Positions 1-9,350 of a stretch of DNA of 64,000 nt are shown piece by piece. The stretch's first letter is position 1. Every line of letters starts with the position of its first letter. A program made the translations under genes and the position numbers. The stretch is from Aporhodopirellula rubra (lineage in GTDB: Bacteria; Planctomycetota; Planctomycetia; Pirellulales; Pirellulaceae). The stretch is from NCBI RefSeq assembly GCF_014192335.1, contig NZ_JACHXU010000003.1, forward strand, positions 372,001 through 436,000, written 5' to 3'. The notes beneath the pieces were generated by a model. The model made no database searches, was not told where the DNA came from, and saw only the letters and a program-made list of their open reading frames with translations.

Positions 1-2
1 GG

Positions 3-1274
3 ATGATGTCTCCCGCGGAGGTGAACTCTCGAAATCTGAAGCAAACGTCACGAACTGAATCTAAGGTGAACACGGCGACGCACGAGAAAAATGCCACACG
101 ACTGGCAACACTGTATGACTCGTTGAAAGACGCCACCGGTTTTGTGCCACCACTGCGTTCGGACGACGACGAGGCGATCGCGACCGAAGAACTAGCTGGC
201 GAATTGATTGCGTTCATCAAGGATCAGTTTGGGTCGATCCAGTCATTTAATGCCGACGCAGAACGAGCAGATACCGAATTACTCACCAAAGCAGAGGGCA
301 AGTTCAAACGGCTCCGTGACGAGCAATCCGAAGCGATGCGACAGGAAGAGCAGGCCAAAGCCAAGCTACAGCAGTCGACAAACAACTTGGCCAGCGAGGT
401 GAAGGAGGACAAACCGCCCCCCGGTTGTCCCGCCGGCGCTCAGTGCCAATGGCGGCTCGAGATCGAGAAAGACTTGTCGGCTGGTGGAGCTATCAAGGAG
501 GAATCGCATCTGGACCGTCTTCGATCCGAACAAATGGATGCAAAGGCACATCGCGACGTATGCTCGTCGAGCTTGGCTTCTGTCAATGAAGAATACGAGG
601 CGACAGAACGTGAACTCGGTGAACTGCGAGAACGGGTGCAAACCAATCGGTCAAATCGTCAGTCCTCGTTCGCGAAGTGGGATCAACTTGCCGCGATGAC
701 ATCGAGTTTGGCGGCGGCGATCAAAACGTTTGATACGTCAAAGCATCAAGCGGACATGTCGGAATCCGATGTAGATTTTCACCAGAACGTCATTCGGCAA
801 GAGGAGAAGAGCGAAGCCAGTCGATCCAGCCTGACTCGAGTTGAGCAGCACTACTCTCATGCCTTGTCGCGAGTCATGGGGCACGTGGTGAGGGGAAAGC
901 TAGAAACAGCCGGCGGATTTCGCCCGAGCCGCAGCCAAGAAACCACTCGTCACGGCACCGCTTTGACCACGATCGAGAACATTTTGGCATTCGATCTCGG
1001 ATGCGTTCTGGCAAGCATGTGCGGAATCGGCCGCCATCCCCGCCTGCTCATTCATGACGGTCCCCGCGAGGGCGAAGCGGAATCCGAATTATTCACCAAC
1101 CTGCTCAGCACCGCCGAGTGGATGCAGGGACTCTGCGAACCCGCCGACGTTTCGTTCCAGTACATTATGACAACCGCCGACGCCCCCGAAGCCTATTCCC
1201 AAGATCACCCCGCCGTCGCCGACGTCCTCCACGGCCGAAGCCCCGATGGGTTGTTACTGCGGAAAGCGTTTTGA
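3..1274 (+). CDS. Coiled-coil ATPase-like protein, 5' end outside window
   Basis: The reading frame is open to the left edge, so this is probably the C-terminal 423 residues of a longer protein. The visible part is mostly charged, helical, heptad-like sequence (about residues 50-280), interrupted near residue 140 by a short CPAGAQC segment that could sit at a coiled-coil tip like a hook. A C-terminal region (about 320-400) contains LLIHDGPREGEAE, which resembles the Walker B and D-loop part of SMC/Rad50-like ATPases with the usual Asp-Glu replaced by HDGP. The Walker A half would be upstream and is not seen. It lies just upstream of a dCTP-deaminase operon and DISARM genes, so a defence or DNA-repair role is plausible but not shown. 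Family assignment is tentative. Confidence 0.6.
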   Translation: MMSPAEVNSRNLKQTSRTESKVNTATHEKNATRLATLYDSLKDATGFVPPLRSDDDEAIATEELAGELIAFIKDQFGSIQSFNADAERADTELLTKAEGKFKRLRDEQSEAMRQEEQAKAKLQQSTNNLASEVKEDKPPPGCPAGAQCQWRLEIEKDLSAGGAIKEESHLDRLRSEQMDAKAHRDVCSSSLASVNEEYEATERELGELRERVQTNRSNRQSSFAKWDQLAAMTSSLAAAIKTFDTSKHQADMSESDVDFHQNVIRQEEKSEASRSSLTRVEQHYSHALSRVMGHVVRGKLETAGGFRPSRSQETTRHGTALTTIENILAFDLGCVLASMCGIGRHPRLLIHDGPREGEAESELFTNLLSTAEWMQGLCEPADVSFQYIMTTADAPEAYSQDHPAVADVLHGRSPDGLLLRKAF

Positions 1275-1515
1275 GGAAGAGTCGACTCCAACCGTAACGA
1301 ACCGGCAAAATGGCCTTGGCGCGTCATTCGCTAGGAATACTCGCATCCCGTCGGCTCAAAGACCGAGTTTTCCGGGCAGGTGCCGTTGTTCGGCCAGATT
1401 TGGCGGCGTAAAATGCTCAGCTAGATTGATGTTGCGTAGTTTCGGTGATCATTGGATGATCCCGAACGGACCCGCTTCGCGGAAAAAACACGGATGTCAA
1501 TCGAGGCAAATAATT
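1275..1515 (+). other. Intergenic region upstream of the peptidase/dCTP deaminase operon
   Basis: About 240 bases separate the end of the ATPase-like gene from the likely ATG at 1516. The frame of the downstream gene stays open through this stretch, but its translation is low in helix-forming residues and rich in Cys, Arg and Pro, unlike the protein that follows, so I treat it as non-coding. It is the natural place for the operon promoter, but I could not pick out convincing -35 and -10 boxes or a terminator. Confidence 0.4.
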
Positions 1516-2007
1516 ATGACCACAGAAGATCTTCGGAGAATTGACGAACTCGTCCACAGTGCCGACATGGCCGTTCGCGTCGCTTCACAGCTTCGTTTAT
1601 GGATTAAACGCAACCAACTCGGAGATCCCGATTCCCTGAAAGAGTCGCTTCGGTTTCTGGATGAAGCATTAAGTGGCGGTCGGTTCGTTGCAACCGGTGA
1701 CGTCGCATCGGCATCGTCGTCACTGTCTCCTTTGACTTGGTCTGCTGACATTCGATTTGGTTTCGCCCAGCCTTCGATGCCTAGCCCGGAAAAGAAGCAG
1801 TATGAGGAGTTAGTGGATTTCCTTGGCAGCATTCGAGAAACAATCGACAATGTGCTCTCAAACACTCCTCCGCAGGCCGAGTCTGTTGAGTCTGCCGCTC
1901 GTTTCTTTTCTCAGTTAGGCAAGTTGCTCGGTGGAAAAGCTGATAGCGCGCTACGATCTCCAGCAGGAGGAACTCAAATGCTTCAAGACCGCTTTTCTTA
2001 CCAATGA
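1516..2007 (+). CDS. Hypothetical protein, first gene of dCTP deaminase operon
   Basis: This 163-residue protein is not recognised. It begins MTTEDLRRIDELVHSADM and is mostly helical by eye, with a Ser/Pro-rich central segment (about residues 65-95) and a helical C-terminal half. I chose the ATG at 1516 because the upstream extension looks non-coding. Its stop overlaps the ATG of the metalloprotease gene by 4 bases (ATGA), so the two are almost certainly translationally coupled. Nothing suggests an enzyme; a small partner or adaptor subunit for the downstream protease is possible, but that is only inference from coupling. Confidence 0.6.
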   Translation: MTTEDLRRIDELVHSADMAVRVASQLRLWIKRNQLGDPDSLKESLRFLDEALSGGRFVATGDVASASSSLSPLTWSADIRFGFAQPSMPSPEKKQYEELVDFLGSIRETIDNVLSNTPPQAESVESAARFFSQLGKLLGGKADSALRSPAGGTQMLQDRFSYQ

Positions 2008-3338
2008 CACCGCACCAGTTCAAACGAGTACTGCTTCATGTTCGATACGAACTGAATCGTTATCAAACGGCGCTTCAAAAGCTTGAGTCTTGTGAGTTCC
2101 CCAGCACCATCGCGTTGACTCTTGTCTCGGAGCAACAGGCAACTTGCTTGGCCGCGAATGCGGACCTTGATCAAATTGAAGCTGACCGCGTGGACGATCC
2201 TGATGGAGCCGCAGATCGGTTGGTCTCTGAATTCCGCAAGATGGTGAGCAGAAGGCGATATCTCGAGGTCCTCGAGAAAGCTCGTAGCGATGAGGTGCCC
2301 TGGAGCCTGGTGCCGAGTATCGAAACACTAGCTCGTCAAATTTTGCCGGGCTACCAGGTTTTGATCACAACCACCCCGGATATGAACTACATGATTGGTT
2401 GGGGTGGGAATTCAGTAACCATCTATCTCCCACGTCTGCACCGGGCAAATGGCTTTCTGCATGTTCTGATTGGTCACGAACTTTTTCATCCAATCGTTAC
2501 TGATTTTTTCGTCGCAGAGAAACCGAAGTATAGACCGAAACTACGGGATCTCTGTCAGCAACATCTCGCGAAAATGGGAGTGCCAGCAGATCTGTTTTTT
2601 CAGCAGAGGCTGGACGCGTTGCTCGATCATGCGACGCAGCAGTGGGAGAAAGCAATAACCGAGTTGATGTGCGACATGGGTGCCACAGCGTTGTTTGGTC
2701 CCGCAGCAATTTGGACCCTTTCAGGTTTTGCCGCGACTCAAGAGATGAACTCACCGCCAACTCCTCAGTCTCAATACTATCCGCCTTGGCGAATGCGCAT
2801 TCGGGTGGTTCTTGATTTCCTGGAACGAAAGCTCGGGGCGGGCGATCTTCTGGATCAGCTTTCGATCCAGCTTGAACAGGTTGGATTGGCTGAGCACTCA
2901 ACTGCGCTGAAGTCGAGTGTTTCGGAGGAGCAAATGACCTTTGGAAGCAATGACTTGGCATCCGAACCGTTAAGGGAACTCTCGGTGCAAGTATACGATC
3001 TTGTAGAAGAGTGCATCTCCGACGCGGGTGACTTTGTAGTTGCCAAGGCGTCCCAATTTCCGAAACGATGGTCCGAAACGCTTCAGGAGATCCCTCTGCT
3101 GCTAGGTCGACTAATGATGAATGTCCCACCGAGTGAGTTGATTGAAGGCCAAAAGCAAGAGAGCAAAGCGGCCTCCATGACTGGCATCGTCATGGCATGC
3201 TGGCTCGAGCGGTTGCGACTGGAAAAGTCTAGCCAGCTTGAACTTGATACGTTCCATCGACTTTGTCGACTAATGCTCAAGGCAATTGAAGATGCAGAGT
3301 TAAAACGCAATTTCAGCGATTGGGCGGCGACTAAATGA
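2004..3338 (+). CDS. HExxH zinc metalloprotease-like protein
   Basis: The 444-residue product carries IGHELFHP near residue 157, a gluzincin-type HExxH motif, followed about 60 residues later by ITELMCDMGATALFG, where the Glu is well placed as the third zinc ligand (HExxH...ExxxD, as in M48- and ImmA-like peptidases). An N-terminal helical region (residues 1-110) and a C-terminal helical region (about 280-440) flank the catalytic core. There is no signal peptide or membrane segment, so it should act in the cytoplasm. It overlaps the upstream gene and the downstream dCTP deaminase gene by 4 bases each, which ties the three products together. The substrate is unknown; activation or control of the deaminase by cleavage is one testable idea. 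Confidence 0.7.
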   Translation: MTPHQFKRVLLHVRYELNRYQTALQKLESCEFPSTIALTLVSEQQATCLAANADLDQIEADRVDDPDGAADRLVSEFRKMVSRRRYLEVLEKARSDEVPWSLVPSIETLARQILPGYQVLITTTPDMNYMIGWGGNSVTIYLPRLHRANGFLHVLIGHELFHPIVTDFFVAEKPKYRPKLRDLCQQHLAKMGVPADLFFQQRLDALLDHATQQWEKAITELMCDMGATALFGPAAIWTLSGFAATQEMNSPPTPQSQYYPPWRMRIRVVLDFLERKLGAGDLLDQLSIQLEQVGLAEHSTALKSSVSEEQMTFGSNDLASEPLRELSVQVYDLVEECISDAGDFVVAKASQFPKRWSETLQEIPLLLGRLMMNVPPSELIEGQKQESKAASMTGIVMACWLERLRLEKSSQLELDTFHRLCRLMLKAIEDAELKRNFSDWAATK

Positions 3339-3946
3339 GCGTGCTTTCCAAAAAACCGCTGTGGGATCGAATCCATCGCGCTGATGATCCTTTGGCAATC
3401 TCCCCACTTCTTGACCCTTCGCAAGTGCAGGCGGCTTCGATTGACGTGCGGATCGGACATCAGTTCATAATTCTTCAGCGTGCCGCCGTTTCGCACATTG
3501 ATCCAAGCGAGGCTTCGCTTCTCAGCAAGAGTCTTTACCGGACGCAGCAAAAGGTTAGGGTCCAAACCAAGCAGCCTTTTGTTATTCATCCGCGGCAATT
3601 AGTTCTTGCTGCCACGCTCGAGTACATCTCGATGCCGCGAGATTTGGCAGCGATGGTTGAAGGACGCTCCTCTTGGGGGCGACTCGGGTTGATCATCGCA
3701 ACCGCTTGTAGCGTTGCCCCAGGATTCAAAGGCTGTATCACTCTGGAGCTTGTGAATGATGGTGAAGTGCCGATTGTTCTAAGGCCAGGTATGCGGATTG
3801 CACAGTTAGTGTTCTTTGATGCCGACAAGGAAGCGGACTACCGTGATGCTACAGCGAAAGCGAGCGGCGGAAACAAATACGATTGCCCGACAGGCCCCGA
3901 GTTCAGCAAAATCCATGGGGATCAGGAAACGGCATTCTGGTCATAA
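3335..3946 (+). CDS. dCTP deaminase-like protein
   Basis: This 203-residue protein matches the dCTP deaminase/dUTPase fold. It has EGRSSWGRLGL near residue 108, then ACSVAPGFKG, then TLEL near 137 (the Glu corresponds to the catalytic general base of Dcd), and PGMRIAQLVFF. Dcd converts dCTP to dUTP. Phage-activated dCTP deaminases are also known anti-phage effectors that deplete dCTP. This copy is somewhat longer than housekeeping Dcd at its N-terminus. It is the last gene of an ATGA-coupled operon with a metalloprotease, next to DISARM genes, which favours a defence role over housekeeping pyrimidine metabolism. That role is inference from context. Confidence 0.85.
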   Translation: MSVLSKKPLWDRIHRADDPLAISPLLDPSQVQAASIDVRIGHQFIILQRAAVSHIDPSEASLLSKSLYRTQQKVRVQTKQPFVIHPRQLVLAATLEYISMPRDLAAMVEGRSSWGRLGLIIATACSVAPGFKGCITLELVNDGEVPIVLRPGMRIAQLVFFDADKEADYRDATAKASGGNKYDCPTGPEFSKIHGDQETAFWS

Positions 3947-4124
3947 TGCTTTAGTGGCATTTATCACGATCTCTGTCTTCGGAGACGGGGGCATTATAGT
4001 GCTTCAGTGAAAGCACGCTCATCGTGAATCGTTGAACGCTGCCGTCTGTTGAGAGGCTGCTGGGCTGATACAATCAGACCTTCCAAAATCTGCAGTTTCG
4101 ACAGACGAGCATGAAGCCCATTCA
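3947..4124 (+). other. Intergenic region between dCTP deaminase and drmA
   Basis: The 178 bases hold two short hairpins, GTCT-TCGG-AGAC at 3975-3986 and GTGCTT-CAGTGA-AAGCAC at 3999-4016. Neither is followed by a T-tract, so they are not convincing intrinsic terminators. No clear promoter was found for drmA. Confidence 0.3.
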
Positions 4125-7100
4125 ATGAGCACTGAACCAATTCAAGTCCGCCAATCATTGCTGGATGCGTTGCAGATTGATTTGATTGGCCCGTCGGGGG
4201 CACTCGGTGATCATCGCGAGGTTTTGCCGCAGGCTCCGTCGCGTTGGTACCTGACCGGGTTTCTGGTGCCGACGGATGCCGATGAAGAACAGCGGTTTGA
4301 TCCCAACAGCGATGATGACATGGATCAGACTCCGGCGGTCGCCGGTGTTGATGAGAATGCAGAGCCGGAGAAGTCGGCGGCGCGGCGATCGTATTTGCCC
4401 AGCAGCCTGGGATTAAGCGTTCTGGTGCCGGCTGAAACGCGGGAACTGCAAGCGATCGTTCGCTTCGGTGAATATTTGCGTGTCGAGCAGGAAGAGGGCA
4501 GCAAGCAGGGTGCACCGGTTCAGTGGCGACGTAACCCGCACGAAGAGATTGTCTCGGTGGCACTCGGCAAGAAGGTGCCCGCACAGGGCGTGGTCGACGT
4601 GCCAGGTAGCCGAGGTGTTGAAATCGTCTGGTCGTTGCGTGGCGTGCCCGATGGTGACGTCGATGGTGGTTTGCCGAAGGGAACACGAAGCTTGTCGATG
4701 TTCGTGGTCAATCGGCGCAAGGCGTCGCCGGATGAAGTACGCGACGAAGGGTTTATCTTCCAAGTCGAGCTGGAAGTGCAAAGCGATCTGTCGTTCATCG
4801 CGAGGCCAAACCTGCGGAGCCTCGAAAGTGACGACTGGGATGAACGCGTCTCCGACTTGCAGTATCGCGATTCGTTCGAGTTTTCGGTGGGACACAGCGT
4901 GGCGACCGAGTCTGTAATCGAGGATGGGCTCTGCAAAACCGTTCGCACCTGCCATCTACCGACCGCGGAAGTTGAAAAGGTGGCTCCGTCAAAGATTGAC
5001 GGTGTGACACTGAACATGGAAACGCTGGCGTTCCTTCGCGATGGCGATGACGCGATGGAACAACTGGGGGGATTCGCCAGCAGCTATCGCGACTGGATCG
5101 CAAAGCAAACGTCCGGGCTCGGCGGACTCTCGCAGCGACGCATGGATACTGCGAAGGAGTTGCTGCATCGTGCCGATTTGGCCGCCGGCCGCATTCAAGC
5201 GGGGATCGAATTGTTGGCTGACCCGGATTGCTTGGAGGCGTTTCGCATCGCCAACAAGACGATGGCGGCTCAGGGGCGACGCCGGCTGGCGTTGCAGTTG
5301 GGAAAGGCTCCCGAAGAGATCACGCCGGCGTGGCGACCGTTCCAGTTGGCATTCATTTTGATGAACTTGAAGGGCATCGCAGAGCCGACCAGTCACGACC
5401 GCGACTTGGTCGACTTGCTGTTCTTTCCGACCGGTGGTGGTAAGACGGAAGCCTATCTCGGGCTGGCCGCGTTCACGTTGGTGCTGCGTCGACTTCGCAA
5501 CCCTGGGCTAACATCGTCGGGGCTGAGCGTGTTGATGCGATACACACTTCGGTTGTTGACGTTGGATCAACTTGGCCGAGCCGCGGCGTTGGTTTGTGCG
5601 TTGGAATTGGAGCGGCAGAAGGATGTTGAAAAGTTGGGCGAGTGGCCGTTCGAGATCGGTTTGTGGGTCGGCCGCGCGGCGACGCCCAATCGCATGGGTC
5701 GCAAGGGTGAGAGCGACCGCGAGTCAGCACGAGCGAAAACAATCGCGTTCAAGAACGACGACCGCAAGCCTTCGCCGATTCCGTTGGAAGAGTGCCCTTG
5801 GTGCGGGACCAAGTTTCGATCCAATTCGTTTCAGTTGGTGCCGAACACCGACAACCCGACCGATTTGCGTGTGACGTGCGCGAATCGCCGGTGCGAATTT
5901 TCTCGCGGCAACCCGCTGCCAGTTCTTTCGGTCGACGAACCGATCTATCGTCGCCTGCCGTGCTTCCTGATCGCGACGGTCGACAAATTCGCCGCGATGC
6001 CGTGGACGGGCGAGGTCGGTGGCTTCTTTGGCAAGGTGAACCGTGTCGACAGCGAAGGTTTCTACGGACCCTGCGATACCGGTTCGGGACGTCCATTGCC
6101 GGTTGATCGTTTGCCGCCGCCCGACCTTGTGATTCAGGACGAATTGCACCTAATTTCCGGACCGTTGGGGACGATGGTTGGGTTGTATGAAACGGCATTG
6201 GATGAGTTGTCGACAATTCAAGTCGATGGCCAGGACGTCCGGCCGAAGATCATCGCTTCGACGGCGACGGTGCGCCGGGCACTCAGTCAGATCCGTTCGT
6301 TGTTCAATCGACCCGACGTGGATGTGTTCCCGCCGCCGGGACCGGACATCCGCGACTCGTTTTTCGCTCGGACTCACTCGACGGCGGAAAGTAATGCACG
6401 AAAGTACGTCGGCATCGCGGCGCAAGGACGGAGTCCGAAAGTGATCATGTTGCGGCTCTACCTCGCACTGCTCGCGGCGTCACAGAAGGCGTATCACGAA
6501 CGCGGCGGCGCTAAAGCGGATCCCAATCCCGCTGATCCCTACATGACTCTGCTCGGGTACTTCAACAGTTTGCGAGAACTCGGTGGTGCTCGTCGGTTGA
6601 TCGAAGACGAAGTGCGAACACAGTTGACTGGTCGAGGTAGCCGAAAACGAATCGGTGAAATGGAGGGATTGTTCAAGGATCGCACGATCGCGTACGAGCC
6701 GGTGGAACTGACCAGCCGAGTGAGTACGGACAAGGTTTCCGAAGCGAAGCGACGATTGGAGCAAGCGTTCAAAGAGAAAGACCGCGTCGACGTGGCGATC
6801 GCGACAAACATGATCTCGGTCGGTTTGGACATCACGCGTCTGGGCTTGATGGTGTGCTTTGGGCAACCAAAGACCAGCAGCGAGTACATTCAAGCGACCA
6901 GCCGTGTTGGTCGTGATGACAAGCGACCCGGTCTGGTGATCACAATTCTGAATATTCACCGACCGCGTGACCGCTCGCATTACGAACGATTTGCGGCCTT
7001 CCACGAGTCGTTCTATCGCAGCGTGGAAGCGACCAGCGTGACACCGTTCTCACCGCGAGCACTCGACCGCGGCTTGGCTGGTACGTTCATCGCGCTGGCA

Positions 7101-7523
7101 CGTCACGGACACTTGCCGATGACGCCACCGCGTGGTGCGACGGAGATCTTGCGTGAGATGCCGAGCTTGCAGTTTGCGGTCGAGCAACTCGCTGACCGGG
7201 CGTTGGAGACGCACCACGATTCCTCTTCGCCGGACGCGGTCGAGCTTCGACAAAAGGTTCTCGATCGCTGCAAGGATCTGCTGGATACGTGGAGCACGAT
7301 TGCAAAAGAACTGCACGACACGGGCGGTGCCTTGCAGTACCAAACCGAAACCGGCAGTGCCCAACGGTTGCTCTACGAGTTTCTGAACCCGGAATTGAAG
7401 ATGCTTCCGAAACGTCATGACAAGTTTCGTGCCAATCGTTCGATGCGAGATGTTGAGCCAAGTGTCAATCTGTGGCTAAAGACCATCGACGGGATCGAGA
7501 TTGACGTGGAGGATGATCAATGA
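4125..7523 (+). CDS. drmA: DISARM helicase DrmA
   Basis: The 1132-residue protein is a superfamily 2 helicase of the DrmA type. It shows a Walker A segment FPTGGGKTEAYLGL near residue 435, a four-Cys zinc-binding insertion (CPWC...CANRRC, about 553-592), a DEAD-like box QDELHLISG near 671, and a helicase C-terminal domain with SVGLDITRLGL and QATSRVGR (about 895-930). In DISARM, DrmA acts with DrmB on incoming DNA, and size and motif order match that family. Its stop overlaps the drmB start by 4 bases. The N-terminal 430 residues precede the ATPase core, as expected. The usual DISARM methylase and drmD/drmE genes are not between it and the left edge; they may lie outside the window. Confidence 0.88.
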   Translation: MSTEPIQVRQSLLDALQIDLIGPSGALGDHREVLPQAPSRWYLTGFLVPTDADEEQRFDPNSDDDMDQTPAVAGVDENAEPEKSAARRSYLPSSLGLSVLVPAETRELQAIVRFGEYLRVEQEEGSKQGAPVQWRRNPHEEIVSVALGKKVPAQGVVDVPGSRGVEIVWSLRGVPDGDVDGGLPKGTRSLSMFVVNRRKASPDEVRDEGFIFQVELEVQSDLSFIARPNLRSLESDDWDERVSDLQYRDSFEFSVGHSVATESVIEDGLCKTVRTCHLPTAEVEKVAPSKIDGVTLNMETLAFLRDGDDAMEQLGGFASSYRDWIAKQTSGLGGLSQRRMDTAKELLHRADLAAGRIQAGIELLADPDCLEAFRIANKTMAAQGRRRLALQLGKAPEEITPAWRPFQLAFILMNLKGIAEPTSHDRDLVDLLFFPTGGGKTEAYLGLAAFTLVLRRLRNPGLTSSGLSVLMRYTLRLLTLDQLGRAAALVCALELERQKDVEKLGEWPFEIGLWVGRAATPNRMGRKGESDRESARAKTIAFKNDDRKPSPIPLEECPWCGTKFRSNSFQLVPNTDNPTDLRVTCANRRCEFSRGNPLPVLSVDEPIYRRLPCFLIATVDKFAAMPWTGEVGGFFGKVNRVDSEGFYGPCDTGSGRPLPVDRLPPPDLVIQDELHLISGPLGTMVGLYETALDELSTIQVDGQDVRPKIIASTATVRRALSQIRSLFNRPDVDVFPPPGPDIRDSFFARTHSTAESNARKYVGIAAQGRSPKVIMLRLYLALLAASQKAYHERGGAKADPNPADPYMTLLGYFNSLRELGGARRLIEDEVRTQLTGRGSRKRIGEMEGLFKDRTIAYEPVELTSRVSTDKVSEAKRRLEQAFKEKDRVDVAIATNMISVGLDITRLGLMVCFGQPKTSSEYIQATSRVGRDDKRPGLVITILNIHRPRDRSHYERFAAFHESFYRSVEATSVTPFSPRALDRGLAGTFIALARHGHLPMTPPRGATEILREMPSLQFAVEQLADRALETHHDSSSPDAVELRQKVLDRCKDLLDTWSTIAKELHDTGGALQYQTETGSAQRLLYEFLNPELKMLPKRHDKFRANRSMRDVEPSVNLWLKTIDGIEIDVEDDQ

Positions 7524-9349
7524 GCAAGAAACCTGGAGCACGTCCCCACGGACAAATTCGACAAAGCCAACTGATCACTTCTTTTGGTCCGGGCTCGATG
7601 ATGGACCTTCCGAATCACTCGGTGCTCATCGGCGGCCTGGATTTCTGGTCGGCCAGTGGAGATGAAGTCATCGAGCCGCGGTTGGTCGAAAAACTCAAGC
7701 AGTTGTTTGATCCGCCACTGCAAGTGCTGAAGCTTTTCAGTCCGCCCCCCGACAACGATGACCCGACAGCCCCGCAAACCGGGATCACGGCATGGCAGTT
7801 CCCCGAGTGGTTCATTACGCAGGACGTTGATCGTGATGCGAGCTTCGGCGTCGTGCGTGCACGCATGTTGGTGCATCGCAAACGGCTGACGAAGGGGAAG
7901 TTTATTGACGACAACAAAAAGAGACGCAGCGTCGTTCCCGTCCGTTTCGTTCGAGCGTGTCGTAGTGGCCATATCGGTGACATTGACTGGTACAACTTCG
8001 TGCATGGCGGCAACACGGAGTGTCGAAGACAGCTTTGGATCGAAGAGCGTGGCACGAGTGGCGATTTGGCCGAGGTCTATGTTCGATGCGAATGTGGCAA
8101 CGCCGAACGCAGCATGGCACTCGCAATCGAACAGCCGGACACGATGCTGCGCTGTGACGGAAGCCGTCCGTGGCTCGGAGCTTACGCCAATGAGAAATGC
8201 GGAGAGCCGAATCGGCTGCTAATCCGAACGGCGAGCAATGCTTACTTCACTCAATTGATGAGCGTGATTTCACTGCCCGATCGGAATGTCGAGCTTCGTG
8301 AAGCAGTCGAGTTGGTTTGGGATTTCATCGGTGAAGTGGAAGACGTCGGCGAACTCAAGTACGAACGCAAGAAAGCCAAGGTCAATGCGGCTCTCGACGG
8401 CTACGACAACGAAGAAGTGTTTGCCGAAGTGAAGATGCGTCGCGGTCAGTCGGCTGGGCCACCGAAGACAATCAAGCAAGCGGAGATGGAGACGCTAATC
8501 GCTAGCAAAGATGAGCTTGGCGACGATAAACCCGATGGAAACTTCTTTGCCAGAACTCTGCCGAAGGAGGTTTGGGACAAACCGTGGATGCAGTCGGTCG
8601 AGCGTATCGTGCTGGTGCATCGGCTTCGCGAGGTGATGGCTCAGGTTGGGTTCACACGTTTCGAGGCGGTTTCGCCGGACATCGACGGCGAACTCGAGAT
8701 GGGTGTTCGGCGTGCCTCGCTTGCTCGCGAGATCACTTGGCTTCCTGCGGTCGAAAACCGTGGCGAAGGCGTCTTCATTCAGTTCAAAAAAGAAGTGGTT
8801 GAGAATTGGGCGACCCGGCCCGAGGTTCAGGCCCGTGGGATGCGTTTGCTTGGCGGCTATGAAGCTTGGAAAGCCGAGCGAAGTGGAGCGACCAAGAAGT
8901 TCGTGGAAGAGGGTGGGCTGCTTCCATACGTTTTGTTTCATTCCTTCGCCCACATGCTTATCACGGCGGTCTCGCTTGAGTGCGGTTATCCCGCCAGTTC
9001 GATTCGCGAACGGATCTACACAATCCCCGACATCGGCTACGGAGTGCTGCTTTACACCGGAACTTCGGACGCTGAAGGAACGCTTGGCGGATTGATCCAG
9101 GTGGGCCGTCGAATCCACGAGCACATTCGCGGCGCTCTTGAGATGGGTGAGCTGTGTTCCAACGATCCCGTTTGTGCACAGCATGAACCGGCCAATCAAC
9201 ACGAACGGCGATTCCTCCATGGGGCCGCTTGTCATGGATGCTTGCTGATTTCCGAGACATCGTGCGAGCAACACAACGAGTTTCTCGATCGGGCACTGGT
9301 CGTTCCGACGGTTGACAACTTGGGCATCGAGTTCTTTGGGCTGAGCTAG
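7520..9349 (+). CDS. drmB: DISARM protein DrmB (DUF1998)
   Basis: The 609-residue protein has the DUF1998 signature in its C-terminal third: SFAHMLITAVSLECGYPASS (about residue 475), then the YTGTSDAEGTLGGL segment. Two Cys clusters are visible, CRSGHIG...CRRQ...CECGN around 150-200 and CSNDPVC...CHGC...C near 545-585, likely zinc-binding. DrmB forms the DrmAB complex of DISARM, which recognises and blocks entry of foreign DNA. The gene is coupled to drmA by a 4-base overlap, and drmC follows after one base, so the three form one transcription unit. Confidence 0.88.
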   Translation: MSKKPGARPHGQIRQSQLITSFGPGSMMDLPNHSVLIGGLDFWSASGDEVIEPRLVEKLKQLFDPPLQVLKLFSPPPDNDDPTAPQTGITAWQFPEWFITQDVDRDASFGVVRARMLVHRKRLTKGKFIDDNKKRRSVVPVRFVRACRSGHIGDIDWYNFVHGGNTECRRQLWIEERGTSGDLAEVYVRCECGNAERSMALAIEQPDTMLRCDGSRPWLGAYANEKCGEPNRLLIRTASNAYFTQLMSVISLPDRNVELREAVELVWDFIGEVEDVGELKYERKKAKVNAALDGYDNEEVFAEVKMRRGQSAGPPKTIKQAEMETLIASKDELGDDKPDGNFFARTLPKEVWDKPWMQSVERIVLVHRLREVMAQVGFTRFEAVSPDIDGELEMGVRRASLAREITWLPAVENRGEGVFIQFKKEVVENWATRPEVQARGMRLLGGYEAWKAERSGATKKFVEEGGLLPYVLFHSFAHMLITAVSLECGYPASSIRERIYTIPDIGYGVLLYTGTSDAEGTLGGLIQVGRRIHEHIRGALEMGELCSNDPVCAQHEPANQHERRFLHGAACHGCLLISETSCEQHNEFLDRALVVPTVDNLGIEFFGLS

Positions 9350-9350
9350 T

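Noticed and set aside
1246-1515. Upstream extension of the first gene of the dCTP deaminase operon
   Set aside because: Its composition is unlike the rest of the protein, and there is a sound ATG at 1516.
3335-3946. Calling the deaminase a housekeeping dcd gene
   Set aside because: It is coupled to a metalloprotease and an unknown gene within a defence island, so housekeeping use is less likely, though it cannot be excluded from sequence alone.
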